The translations under genes were made by a program, and so were the position numbers. Below the pieces are notes generated by a model that was not told the DNA's origin, did no database searches, and saw only the letters and a program-made list of their open reading frames with translations. A DNA stretch of 64,000 bases, taken from Micromonospora globbae (GTDB lineage: Bacteria; Actinomycetota; Actinomycetes; Mycobacteriales; Micromonosporaceae). Within the stretch, counting starts at the first letter, position 1. Each line of letters starts with the position of its first letter. Location of the stretch: positions 1-64,000 of the forward strand of contig NZ_RAQQ01000003.1 in NCBI RefSeq assembly GCF_003610785.1. The letters are read 5' to 3'. This document shows, piece by piece, positions 1 through 7,565 of this stretch.

Positions 1-42
1 GCCGAGGGCGCCCCAGAGGAGCCGGTCGGCGAGGCGTACTGA
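1..42 (+). CDS. 3' end of a protein-coding gene (partial)
   Basis: An open frame enters from the left edge and ends in TGA at 40-42. The visible C-terminus is 13 residues, acidic and Glu/Pro-rich (AEGAPEEPVGEAY). This is too little to assign a family. It converges on the TauE/SafE gene at 209-970, with a C-rich tract and a 71-bp palindrome between them. Confidence 0.5.
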   Translation, partial: AEGAPEEPVGEAY

Positions 43-43
43 C

Positions 44-124
44 CCGCCCCCGCCCCGCCCCGCCCCCGCCCCCGCCCCGCCCCGCCCCCGCCCCCGCCCC
101 GCCCCCGCCCCCGCCCCCGCCCCC
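44..124. repeat. C-rich low-complexity tract (CCCCG/CCCCCG units)
   Basis: About 80 nt consist almost only of CCCCGCC and CCCCCGCC units directly after the partial gene. The purine-poor strand asymmetry and short unit suggest a slippage-prone simple repeat. It abuts the 71-bp palindrome that starts at 125. No coding signal is visible. Confidence 0.85.
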
Positions 125-195
125 GCGATCTTGCACTTTGTGCCCCGGCAAAGGGTACAAATGCCCCGAACCGGGGGCCGAAAGTCCAAGATCGC
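125..195. repeat. 71-bp palindromic element, family A copy 1
   Basis: The termini GCGATCTTGCACTTT and AAAGTCCAAGATCGC are inverted repeats. A second copy of exactly the same length lies at 27709-27779. Both copies lie between convergent genes. Outside the two ends the centres have diverged but keep GCCCC near the left arm and GGGCCGAAAGT in the right arm. It could be a bidirectional terminator, a REP-like element or a MITE-like remnant; no transposase is nearby. Confidence 0.8.
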
Positions 196-208
196 GGGGG
201 AGTGGGGG

Positions 209-970
209 TCAGACCAGGGCGCGCCACAGCAGGTGGAGGCCGATCGCGGTGCCGAAGACCACGATCAGGGTCTTGAGCACCACCGGCGGCAGGCGGCGGA
301 CCACCCGCGCGCCGACGTACCCGCCGAGCAGCGTCGCCGGTGCGACCACCCCGACGGCCGCCCAGTTCACCGGCCCGAAGAGGGCGAACACCACGAGCGT
401 GGTGAGTCCCACCACCGCCGAGAGCAGGTTCTTGATGGCGCTGACCCGGGCCAGCGTGGCGTCCAGCACCAGGGCCAGCCCGGCCACCAGCATCACCCCG
501 AGCGCCGCGCCGAAGTAGCCCCCGTACACCGAGCCGAGCGCGACCATGGTCTGCACGGTGACCGTACGGCGGCGCGGCGGGAGGTCCCGCGGGTGGCCGA
601 CGAGCCGGCGCAGCGGATCCTGGAACGCCAGCACCGCCGTGGCGCCGAGCACCAGGAACGGTACGACCACCTCGAACGCCCGCGCCGGCGTGCCGAGCAG
701 CAGCAGCGCACCGGCGATCGTGCCGAGCACGGTGGTGGGCACCAGCCGGGCAAGGACGCGCCGGCTGGGCAGGTCCATCCAGCTCCCCGCCACGCTCGCC
801 ACGTACCCGGGGAACACCGCCACCGAGTTGCTGACGTTCGCCGGCACCGGCGGCAACCCGACCGCGATCATCGCGGGAAAGGTGATGAGGGAGCCGCCGC
901 CGGCCACCGCGTTGACCGTGCCCGCGGCGAGGCCGGCGGCGAGCAGCAGCGCGGCGTGGGGAAGATCCAT
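209..970 (-). CDS. TauE/SafE family anion exporter (membrane protein)
   Basis: A 253-residue polytopic membrane protein. The N-terminus carries the glycine-rich AGTVNAVAGGGSLITFP segment typical of the TauE/SafE family, followed by a run of hydrophobic helices (roughly eight membrane spans) and a short loop with the charged DPLRRLVGHPRDLPPRRR stretch near the middle. The family exports or takes up sulfite, sulfoacetate or related organosulfur anions across the cytoplasmic membrane; the substrate here cannot be read from sequence. The ATG at 970 is preceded on its strand by a GGGGGA run and by TAGCCT, a plausible -10 box. It is alone in its transcription unit and converges on the partial gene at the left edge. 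Confidence 0.85.
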   Translation of the reverse strand: MDLPHAALLLAAGLAAGTVNAVAGGGSLITFPAMIAVGLPPVPANVSNSVAVFPGYVASVAGSWMDLPSRRVLARLVPTTVLGTIAGALLLLGTPARAFEVVVPFLVLGATAVLAFQDPLRRLVGHPRDLPPRRRTVTVQTMVALGSVYGGYFGAALGVMLVAGLALVLDATLARVSAIKNLLSAVVGLTTLVVFALFGPVNWAAVGVVAPATLLGGYVGARVVRRLPPVVLKTLIVVFGTAIGLHLLWRALV

Positions 971-1106
971 GGTCCCCCGAGGCTAGTACCCGCCCCACCC
1001 GGCCGCCCGCCGGGCCGAAGCGCCCTTTCCGCACCGCTTTTCCGGGGTGCGATGTCCGGGACGGGCCGGCAATAGCCGGCGGGTCGCCGTCGTTAGGATG
1101 AACAGC

Positions 1107-1532
<426 letters not shown>

Positions 1533-1723
1533 CCACCAGGTCGCAGCCTCGATGAGTGGCGCAGCCCTGGAACTCACCGCGCCGTGGTTCGTCACTCGCC
1601 GACAGAACCCGGCGGTCTCGCAGCGTCAGCCCGAGACTCGACTTGTGTCCGCAGCGGCGGAGCCCGACAGCGCGCCCCTCTGGCTGGGGCGAGCTTGTCC
1701 TATCCCTGTGCTCCAATCCCGTC

Positions 1724-2119
1724 GTGTATGTCGTCGTCACAGGCGCGCTCGTGGAAGACAGCGCCGTCCTGCTCGTCCACCGCAGCCCCACCCGTCGGGC
1801 CTACCCCGATCTCTGGGATCTGCCCGGCGGGCACGTCGAAGCGGGTGAGTCGGAGCTACAAGCCCTCGCCCGTGAGATGCACGAGGAACTCGGTGTGCAC
1901 ATCGTGGCGGAATCCTCATCACGGCTGGGCGACTGGCACGCCGGCAGCGGCGAGAACGCCGTTCACGTGGCCGTCTGGCACATCGCGGACTGGACCGGCT
2001 CACCGACCAACCGCGCACCCGACGAGCACGACGACATCGCATGGGTCAGGATCAACGACCTGGACGGCCTCCCCCTCGTGCACGGCGACCTGGCGGCGTT
2101 GATCGGTTCTCTGCCCTGA
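1724..2119 (+). CDS. NUDIX hydrolase
   Basis: A 131-residue NUDIX-fold pyrophosphohydrolase that would cleave nucleoside diphosphates linked to another moiety. The NUDIX box is intact: GGHVEAGESELQALAREMHE followed by ELGV, matching GX5EX7REUXEEXGU, at about residues 34-56. The N-terminal strand VYVVVTGALVEDSAVLLVHR is usual for MutT-like proteins. The start is taken as GTG at 1724 because homology-like sequence begins there. The open frame continues upstream towards the 3' end of rnpB, but that part is Arg/Ser/Pro-rich and looks non-coding. No clear Shine-Dalgarno is present. The substrate is unknown. Confidence 0.8.
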   Translation: MYVVVTGALVEDSAVLLVHRSPTRRAYPDLWDLPGGHVEAGESELQALAREMHEELGVHIVAESSSRLGDWHAGSGENAVHVAVWHIADWTGSPTNRAPDEHDDIAWVRINDLDGLPLVHGDLAALIGSLP

Positions 2120-2166
2120 GCCCGACCGGCAGCCGCGTTCATGATCTTCCGAATATCGATCCGCCG

Positions 2167-2352
2167 GTGAATCGATCACTCGTCATGGGTCTGCTCGGCG
2201 TCACCCTGCTTCTCGCCGGTTGTGCCGACGACCGGCCGGCGGCGAGCCGGCCCAGCCCTGACCAGGCCAGTCGCGCTGGTTGCGTGGGTGTTGCCCGGCT
2301 CGTGGAGGAGGGTGACCGCGGAGAAGGGCTGACGTGGGCGGCTGGTCGCTAA
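2167..2352 (+). CDS. Short lipoprotein-like ORF, possibly a truncated remnant
   Basis: A GTG-initiated 61-residue frame begins with a convincing lipoprotein signal: VNRSLV, a hydrophobic stretch and the lipobox LLAGC (Cys about residue 19), then a Pro/Ser/Arg-rich segment. After about residue 34 the sequence loses any recognisable character and stops at 2352. This looks like the 5' end of a lipoprotein gene whose remainder was lost; a genuine mini-lipoprotein cannot be excluded. There is no clear ribosome-binding site. The downstream 270 bp show no continuation in any frame that I can identify. Confidence 0.35.
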   Translation: MNRSLVMGLLGVTLLLAGCADDRPAASRPSPDQASRAGCVGVARLVEEGDRGEGLTWAAGR

Positions 2353-2622
2353 ACGAAGTCGCGGTCGGGCACGGGTGATGGCTCGCGCGATCACACCCCA
2401 GACCGTCCGCTCCCAGTTGGGCCCGACCGGTCGGACGCGAACCCGATGGCGCCGTGGTGAACGCCGACGAGGGCGTCGATACAGCACCCGCCAACGCCGG
2501 CTCACCGGGACCTACCGCTAGCGCCGGATTTACCGACACCTACCGCCGGCACCTACGGCCGGCGCATGGGCGCCGCTGGGCCCACGGGTAATCCCGGATG
2601 TGCCGGCACCGGCAGCGTCGGC
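2353..2622. other. Gene-poor spacer with degenerate CACCTACCG-type repeats
   Basis: I see no supportable gene here. Short GC-rich repeats occur near 2510-2570, with GACCTACCG, GACACCTACCG and GGCACCTACGG in succession and the inverted GCCGGC steps around them. The frames that cross the region on both strands have no start signals or family resemblance. It may be decayed coding DNA from the lipoprotein-like gene to its left. Confidence 0.5.
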
Positions 2623-2748
2623 TCACTGGTAGCGGCGGCCGGGCCTGGTGGCGCCGGTCGGCTTGTTGACCACGGCGTCCCGGCGCCGGCGGCGAATCAT
2701 GATCGACTTGGCGCCCTTCTTCAGCCTGCTCAGGATCCGGTCCTTCAT
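2623..2748 (-). CDS. Small basic protein (41 aa), translationally coupled to the NUDIX gene
   Basis: A 41-residue strongly basic peptide beginning MKDRILSRLKKGAKSIMIRR and ending in PGRRYQ. It has 15 Arg/Lys, an amphipathic start and no Cys. On its strand the sequence GGGGAGG sits 7-8 nt before the ATG at 2748, an excellent ribosome-binding site. The ATG overlaps the stop codon of the upstream NUDIX gene as ATGA, the usual geometry of translational coupling. I do not recognise the family. The basic composition suggests nucleic-acid or membrane binding, but that is inference only. Confidence 0.6.
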   Translation of the reverse strand: MKDRILSRLKKGAKSIMIRRRRRDAVVNKPTGATRPGRRYQ

Positions 2749-3479
2749 CGCACGCCTCCCCTCTCGTGTCCGGTCGGATCAGGCACGGCGATTCCGCACC
2801 GAGCGACGAGGTCGCCGGGTGCGGCACGATCCGGCGCTCGCGTACCCCATGAGGCCGCAACCATTCGTGTAAGGGCGACCCGCGACGCCGGGCTCCCGAC
2901 CACGGCATCGACGGCCGGGTGTGGCCCGCGCGCCGGTCGGTCGCGGGCCACGATGGACGGTGCCGGTGCGACCGGTCGGCGGACGTCGGCGTGGTCGTCC
3001 CAGACCGCGCCCACGGGCAGGAAGTACGCCCGCTCGGCGGGAGCCAGCGCCTGTGCGATGACGAGCCGGGCGTGGGCGTCGAGGTTCGGCAGCCGGTCGG
3101 GCGGGAACCACTCGACGGCCTCGGACTCGTCGTCGTTGACCCGCGCGGTGCCCCCGAGCCAGCGGCACTCGAAGCCCAGGTTGAGGTACTCGCACCGGTC
3201 CCCGTTCGGGTACGTGTACGGGTGGGAGACGACGCTGGCGAGCCGGACCGGCTCCACGTCGACGCCGGTCTCCTCCCGTACCTCCCGGACCACGGCGGTG
3301 GCCGGCTGCTCGCCCGGGTCGACGACGCCGCTCACCACCGACCAGCGGCCGTCGTCGGCGCGCTTGCCGAGAAGCAGCTCCCCGGCGTCGTTGCGGACCA
3401 CCGCACTCACGCTCGGCAGCCACAGCAGGTCATGACCGACGTGCTTCCGCATCCGCTGGATGTATTCCGGTACGCCCAC
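2745..3479 (-). CDS. NUDIX hydrolase with long disordered C-terminal tail
   Basis: A 244-residue frame. Residues 1-155 are a complete NUDIX protein of the actinobacterial type starting MGVPEYIQRMRKHVGHDLLW, with the box GVVDPGEQPATAVVREVREE plus TGV at about residues 51-73 and strands such as HPYTYPNGDRCEYLNLGFEC. The family hydrolyses nucleoside-diphosphate derivatives. Residues from about 160 onward are Ala/Pro/Arg/Val-rich with no domain, so the native stop may have been lost. However, the extended frame ends in an ATGA overlap with the start of the small basic gene, which argues that the long form is translated. Overlapping +-strand frames are shadows. Confidence 0.8.
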   Translation of the reverse strand: MGVPEYIQRMRKHVGHDLLWLPSVSAVVRNDAGELLLGKRADDGRWSVVSGVVDPGEQPATAVVREVREETGVDVEPVRLASVVSHPYTYPNGDRCEYLNLGFECRWLGGTARVNDDESEAVEWFPPDRLPNLDAHARLVIAQALAPAERAYFLPVGAVWDDHADVRRPVAPAPSIVARDRPARGPHPAVDAVVGSPASRVALTRMVAASWGTRAPDRAAPGDLVARCGIAVPDPTGHERGGVR

Positions 3480-3546
3480 CCGGCGACCCTAGCCCAGCCA
3501 GCCGTGCCGGCCGGCTCGGGCTCAGCTCTGGCGGCCCGGCTCGGGT

Positions 3547-3696
3547 TCAGCCGGACCAGCTCAACGACCGGCCGACCCGCTCGTACTCCTTGGCCAGCTC
3601 GGCGTCGATCCGCGCCAGCCGCTCCTCGCTGAGCACCACCGCGGGCTCTTGCCAGGCGCCGCGGCGCGCCGTGGTCCCGTCCGTCCCGCGGATGCC
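3547..3696 (-). pseudogene. Small ORF remnant without a canonical start
   Basis: On the minus strand a frame ending in TGA at 3547-3549 encodes a protein-like C-terminus: WQEPAVVLSEERLARIDAEL followed by AKEYERVGRSLSWSG. It is helical and acidic/basic-patterned, unlike the Arg/Ala noise in the other frames. Going upstream, a TAG blocks the frame near 3790. No ATG, GTG or TTG occurs between that stop and the conserved-looking part, although a GGGAGG motif lies near 3735. It is either a decayed small gene, a gene with a non-standard start, or a sequencing frameshift. Confidence 0.35.
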
Positions 3697-3858
3697 ACCG
3701 ATCGCCGATCGGCGGGTGCGAAGGAGTTTCCGCCTCCCGGGGTTGTCGTTTTTGCCCGTTTCCGCCCCGCACCGGCGGGAGCGGATCTACTGTGGATGCC
3801 ATCGGCGACTTGTGGTGTTCCGGTGGCGGCCGGGCGGTTCGCGATGCACAGTGATCTC

Positions 3859-4062
3859 ATGAGCGACAGCGGACGTGGTGGGCACTACTACTGGTGCACC
3901 CGACACCACCGGGTCGAGACCGACGCCGACGTGTGTGCGGCACGGCACGTGCTCGGCCCGTACGCCTCGGCCGCCGACGCGGAGAACGCCCTGCAGCGGG
4001 TGCAGGAGCGCAACGAAGCGTGGGAGGCGGAGGACGCCCGCTGGGCCGGGGAGGACAGGTAG
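3859..4062 (+). CDS. Small conserved-type hypothetical protein (67 aa)
   Basis: The product starts MSDSGRGGHYYWCTRHHRVE and continues with an acidic helical half containing YASAADAENALQRVQERNEA. The layout, an aromatic/Cys/His N-terminal strand followed by an amphipathic helix with a YASAADAENAL-type motif, is common in small actinobacterial proteins of unknown function. One Cys in the WCTRHH motif and a second at CAARH could bind metal. An alternative ATG lies five codons upstream at 3844. No clear Shine-Dalgarno is present. The gene precedes the Lys/Ala-rich protein gene by 82 bp and may share its promoter. Confidence 0.65.
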   Translation: MSDSGRGGHYYWCTRHHRVETDADVCAARHVLGPYASAADAENALQRVQERNEAWEAEDARWAGEDR

Positions 4063-4144
4063 ACGGCGCGGGACCGCCCGCGTCGAGGTACTCCGTGCTC
4101 CGCGAGGAGACACGCGAGAGCACGTCCCCAAGGAGGGAACCGAG

Positions 4145-4891
4145 ATGGCCGTAACACCGAAGGCCACCCGCCCGGCCGCGAAACGTACGACCGCGAAGAA
4201 GACCGCCGCGGCGGAGCGGAACACGACCGCGAGCCGGACCACCCCCGCGCGCCGGGCCGCCGGCGGCGCGACCGCCGCGAAGGCGACCGGTGGGGCGGGG
4301 CGCGCCCCGGCGAAGAAGACGACCGCGGCCAAGGCCCCCGCGAAGAAGGCGGCGACCAAGGCCTCCACCACCGCCCGGAAGACCGCCACCACGGCGAAGA
4401 AGGCGCCGGCGAAGACGTCGGCCGCCGCGAAGAAGGCGCCGGCCAAGAAGTCGACCGCCGCGAAGAAGGCCGGCACGACCACGCGGAAGTCCACCGCCGC
4501 CGCGAAGAAGACCACGACCGCCGCGAAGCGGACCACCACGGCCGCGGCGAAGAAGACGACCTCGGCGGCCCGCAAGGCGACGGGCGCCGCCAAGAAGACC
4601 GCCACGGGCGCGGCGAAGAAGACCACGGGCGCGGCGAAGAAGGCTCCGGCGAAGAAGGCGCCCGCGAAGAAGGCGCCGGCCAAGCGCACCACCGCCGCCA
4701 CCCGTCCGGCGGGCGGCGCCCGCGGCACCGCCGCGAAGAAGGCGCCGGCCCGGAAGACGGCCGGCGCCGCCGGGGGTACGGCGCGCAAGACGGCGGCGAG
4801 GAAGGCTCCGGCGAAGAAGTCGACGCCGACCACCGCGCGGGCCACCACCGCCCGGGGCGCGGCGGCAGCCGCCCGCAAGTCGGCCCGCTGA
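4145..4891 (+). CDS. Lys/Ala/Thr-rich histone H1-like protein
   Basis: A 248-residue protein composed almost entirely of AKK, PAKK, TTAAKK and ARKT repeats, resembling the C-terminal tails of eukaryotic histone H1, chlamydial Hc2 and the extended tails of actinobacterial HU proteins (HupS). It has no globular HU or wHTH domain, no Cys and no Trp, and is predicted to be disordered and highly basic, so DNA or RNA compaction is the likely role (inference). A strong AAGGAGGGAAC ribosome-binding site precedes the ATG at 4145. The GCG AAG AAG codon repetition makes the gene prone to in-frame repeat length changes. Antisense frames rich in Val/Ala/Phe are shadows. Confidence 0.75.
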   Translation: MAVTPKATRPAAKRTTAKKTAAAERNTTASRTTPARRAAGGATAAKATGGAGRAPAKKTTAAKAPAKKAATKASTTARKTATTAKKAPAKTSAAAKKAPAKKSTAAKKAGTTTRKSTAAAKKTTTAAKRTTTAAAKKTTSAARKATGAAKKTATGAAKKTTGAAKKAPAKKAPAKKAPAKRTTAATRPAGGARGTAAKKAPARKTAGAAGGTARKTAARKAPAKKSTPTTARATTARGAAAAARKSAR

Positions 4892-4964
4892 CGCTCCGGG
4901 GGTACGCGGCGACCGCCCGATCCTGGTCGGGCGGATCGTCCGCCGCGCTGTCAGGATGGACCCC

Positions 4965-6395
4965 GTGGTCATCCGACGCGTCCTCGCGCCCCGCATCGAC
5001 TTCGCCGCGCTGCGCCGCGAGCTGGGTCTGCCCGAGGAGTTCCCGGCCGCGGCGCGGCGTGAGGCGGACGCCGCGGCGGCCGACCCGCCACGGCCGGCGG
5101 TCGACCGCACCGACGTCCCGTTCGTGACGGTGGACCCGGCCGGGTCACGCGACCTGGACCAGGCGATGCACCTCAGCCGCCGGCCGGGCGGCGGCTACCG
5201 GGTGCGGTACGCGATCGCCGACGTCGCCGCACACGTACGCCCGGGCGGGGCGCTGGACGAGGAGACCTGGCGGCGGGGGCAGACGGTCTACCTTCCCGAC
5301 GGCAACGTGCCGCTGCACCCCGAGACGCTCAGCGAGGGCGCCGCGAGCCTGCTGCCGGACGCCGACCGTGCCGCCGTGGTGTGGACCATCGACCTGGACG
5401 CCGACGCCGCCACCGTGGCGGTCACGCTGGAACGCGCCCTCGTGCGCAGCCGGGCCAAGCTGGACTACCTGGGTGTCCAGGCCGACGCCGACGCCGGCCG
5501 GCTGCCCGAACCCATCGCCCTGCTCCCCGAGATCGGCACGTGTCTCACCGCCCGGGGCCTCGACCGCGGCGCCATCAACCTTCCGCTGCCCGAGCAGGAG
5601 GTGGAAGCCGACGGCGACGGCTGGCGGCTGGTGCTGCGTGCGCCGGTGCCCATGGAGGAGCACAACGCCCAGATCTCCCTGCTCGCCGGGATGGCCGCGG
5701 CCGACATCATGCTCGCCGGGCGGATCGGCCTGCTGCGTACGATGCCGGCTCCGAAGCCGGAGGCCGTGCAGCGGCTGCGCACCGCCGCCGCCCCGCTGGG
5801 CGTGCACTGGCCGGACGGCGCCAGCCCCGGCGAGGTCATCGCGCGGCTCGACCCGGGCCAGCCCCGGGCGGCGGCGTTCATCGACCAGGCGGCGGAGCTG
5901 ATGCGCGGCGCCGCGTACACCGCGTTCGACGGCGAGATCCCGCAGCAGCCGGAGCACGGCGGGGTCGCGGCCGCGTACGCCCATGTCACGGCGCCGTTGC
6001 GGCGGCTGGCCGACCGGTACGCGACCGAGGTCTGCCTGGCCCTGCACGACGGCCGTCCGGTGCCGGACTGGGCGCGCGCGGCGCTGCCCCGGCTGCCGGA
6101 CGTCATGGCCACGACGGACCGGACGGCCTCCGCGGCGACCCGGGGCGCCGTCGAACTCACCGAGGCGGTGCTGCTCGCCGACCGGGTGGGCGAGGTGTTC
6201 GACGCGGCGGTGCTCGACGTCGACGCCCCGCCGAACGGACGGTCCCGGCCCCGCCCGCCGGGCGGCACCGTGGCCCTGGACGCCCCGCCGGTACGCGCCC
6301 GCTGCCTCGGCGACCTGCCGCTCGGCGAACGGATCCGGGCCCGCCTGGTCACCGCCGACCCGGCCGCCCGGACCGTACTCTTCGAACGCGCCTGA
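4965..6395 (+). CDS. RNB-domain (RNase II family) ribonuclease, short form
   Basis: A 476-residue RNB-domain protein. Exoribonucleases of this family degrade RNA 3'-5' with Mg2+. The catalytic block is DPAGSRDLDQAMHL at about residues 63-76. Aligned to E. coli RNase II it keeps the Asp corresponding to D201, D207 and D209, but has Gln in place of D210. It also has VRYAIADVAAHV, LPDGNVPLHPETLSEGAASL, EEHNAQISLLAGMAAADIML and YAHVTAPLRRLADRY. Cold-shock and S1 RNA-binding domains seem absent, making it shorter than RNase II or R. GTG at 4965 is preferred because CAGGAT sits 7 nt upstream as a leaderless-type -10; ATG at 4956 is the alternative. Confidence 0.85.
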   Translation: MVIRRVLAPRIDFAALRRELGLPEEFPAAARREADAAAADPPRPAVDRTDVPFVTVDPAGSRDLDQAMHLSRRPGGGYRVRYAIADVAAHVRPGGALDEETWRRGQTVYLPDGNVPLHPETLSEGAASLLPDADRAAVVWTIDLDADAATVAVTLERALVRSRAKLDYLGVQADADAGRLPEPIALLPEIGTCLTARGLDRGAINLPLPEQEVEADGDGWRLVLRAPVPMEEHNAQISLLAGMAAADIMLAGRIGLLRTMPAPKPEAVQRLRTAAAPLGVHWPDGASPGEVIARLDPGQPRAAAFIDQAAELMRGAAYTAFDGEIPQQPEHGGVAAAYAHVTAPLRRLADRYATEVCLALHDGRPVPDWARAALPRLPDVMATTDRTASAATRGAVELTEAVLLADRVGEVFDAAVLDVDAPPNGRSRPRPPGGTVALDAPPVRARCLGDLPLGERIRARLVTADPAARTVLFERA

Positions 6396-6513
6396 TCCCG
6401 GATCCGGCCGGGCGTCGGCGGTGCGCGGCGCCGGCCGCGCGACGCGTGACCCCGGAGTCGGTCCGGACCGCGCCCGGGCCTGGAGCCGGGTGGGGCGCTC
6501 GTGTCCTGTCGAG

Positions 6514-6533
6514 CTGCCCCAGATGTGGGGCAG
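6514..6533. terminator. Short perfect hairpin downstream of the RNB gene
   Basis: CTGCCCCA and TGGGGCAG form an 8-bp perfect stem with a GATG loop, about 120 bp after the RNB stop. No U-tract follows, as is usual in this genome, so it may be a terminator or merely a structured spacer. Confidence 0.3.
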
Positions 6534-6672
6534 GCTGCCGCTGCCTGAACCTTGGCGGTCGGGCCGGACCCGCGGCCGTGCGGTGGGGCCGGCCGGGCCG
6601 GCGGTGCGCCAGCGGGGATTGTCACAACGGCCGGAACTGCTGACGGGCCACCGGGTTTGCGAGGATGAGCCC

Positions 6673-7371
6673 ATGGCATACGACGCGAGCACGCTGCCCG
6701 ACGTGTCCGGTCTGACCGTCGGCATCATCGGCGGTACGGGTGACCAGGGACGGGGCCTCGCCTACCGGTTCGCCCGGGCGGGCCAGACCGTGCTGATCGG
6801 GTCCCGCGACGCGGAGCGGGCCGCGCGTTCGGCCGAGGAGATCGCCGCCCTGCCCGGTGTGCCGGCGGGCACGAGCGTGGCCGGCGCGGACAACGCCGAG
6901 GTGGCCCGCCGCAGCGACGTGGTGATCATCGCGGTCCCGTGGGACGGGCACGCCGCCACGGTCGCCGGCCTCGCCGAACCGCTCGCCGGCAAGATCGTCG
7001 TCGACTGCGTCAACCCGCTCGGCTTCGACAAGCAGGGCCCGTACGCCCTCCGGGTCGAGGAGGGCAGCGCCGTGCAGCAGGCCGCCCGCCTGCTGCCCGA
7101 CTCCCGGGTGTGCGCGGCGTTCAACCACGTCAGCGCGCCGCTGCTGGCCGACCCGGAGATCGACCGGATCGACCTGGACGTCCTGATCTGCACCGAGGAG
7201 CGGGACGTCGCGGCGACCGTCGCCGCGCTGGCCGCCCGGATCCCCGGCATGCGGGGCATCTACGCGGGCCGGCTGCGCAACGCCCACCAGATCGAGGCGT
7301 TCACCGCCAACCTGATCGCCATCAACAAGCGCTACAAGGCCCACGCCGGCATCCGCGTCACCGACCTGTGA
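6673..7371 (+). CDS. fno: F420:NADP+ oxidoreductase (NADPH-dependent F420 reductase)
   Basis: A 232-residue Rossmann protein that would transfer hydride between NADPH and coenzyme F420. The nucleotide-binding motif GIIGGTGDQGRGLAYRFA lies at residues 17-34, followed by GSRDAERA, which reads the NADP phosphate. Further family motifs are VIIAVPWDGHAATV, GKIVVDCVNPLGFDKQGPY, RVCAAFNHVSAPLL and RNAHQIEAFTANLIAINKRY at the C-terminus. Length and order match bacterial NpdG/Fno. GAGGAT lies 6 nt before the ATG, a leaderless-type -10. It fits the F420-dependent luciferase-like enzyme at 48.4-49.3 kb. It is monocistronic and convergent with panB. Confidence 0.88.
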   Translation: MAYDASTLPDVSGLTVGIIGGTGDQGRGLAYRFARAGQTVLIGSRDAERAARSAEEIAALPGVPAGTSVAGADNAEVARRSDVVIIAVPWDGHAATVAGLAEPLAGKIVVDCVNPLGFDKQGPYALRVEEGSAVQQAARLLPDSRVCAAFNHVSAPLLADPEIDRIDLDVLICTEERDVAATVAALAARIPGMRGIYAGRLRNAHQIEAFTANLIAINKRYKAHAGIRVTDL

Positions 7372-7527
7372 GGACCCGGCCGGGCGCGGACCGGTGCGCC
7401 TGCCGGCTTCGGTGGGCCGTCCGCAGGCGGGTGGTGGGTCGGCATCTCCCGGCCGCGCCCGCGCACCTGCACGGCCGCGTCCGCCCGCTCCAGCTCGTCG
7501 ATCGCCGCCGGCACCGTCGTCGTTCCC

Positions 7528-7565
7528 GGCGTACGGGGACGGCGACGGTGCCGGTTCCGTACGCC
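7528..7565 (-). terminator. Inverted repeat at the 3' end of panB
   Basis: GGCGTACGG at 7528-7536 and CCGTACGCC at 7557-7565 form a 9-bp stem that reaches the panB stop codon, with a GC-rich 20-nt loop. It lies in the 193-bp space between the convergent fno and panB genes and probably ends the panB transcript. The rest of that spacer shows no gene. Confidence 0.45.

Noticed and set aside
131..1075. Plus-strand frame of 314 codons over the TauE/SafE gene
   Set aside because: His/Arg/Gly-rich shadow of a well-supported minus-strand membrane protein gene.
2176..2505. Minus-strand ORF resembling a transposase remnant
   Set aside because: The peptide (WERTVWGVIARAITRARPRL...) has no DDE or other transposase motif that I can see and no terminal inverted repeats flank it.
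3787..4878. Large minus-strand Ala/Val/Phe-rich frame (apparent membrane protein) antisense to the histone-like gene
   Set aside because: It is the reverse complement of GCG/AAG repeats; hydrophobicity is an artefact and no start signals occur.
4290..4955. N-terminal extension of the RNB nuclease into the Lys/Ala-rich gene
   Set aside because: The extension is an Arg/Pro shadow of the AKK repeats; a leaderless-type start at 4965 explains the gene.
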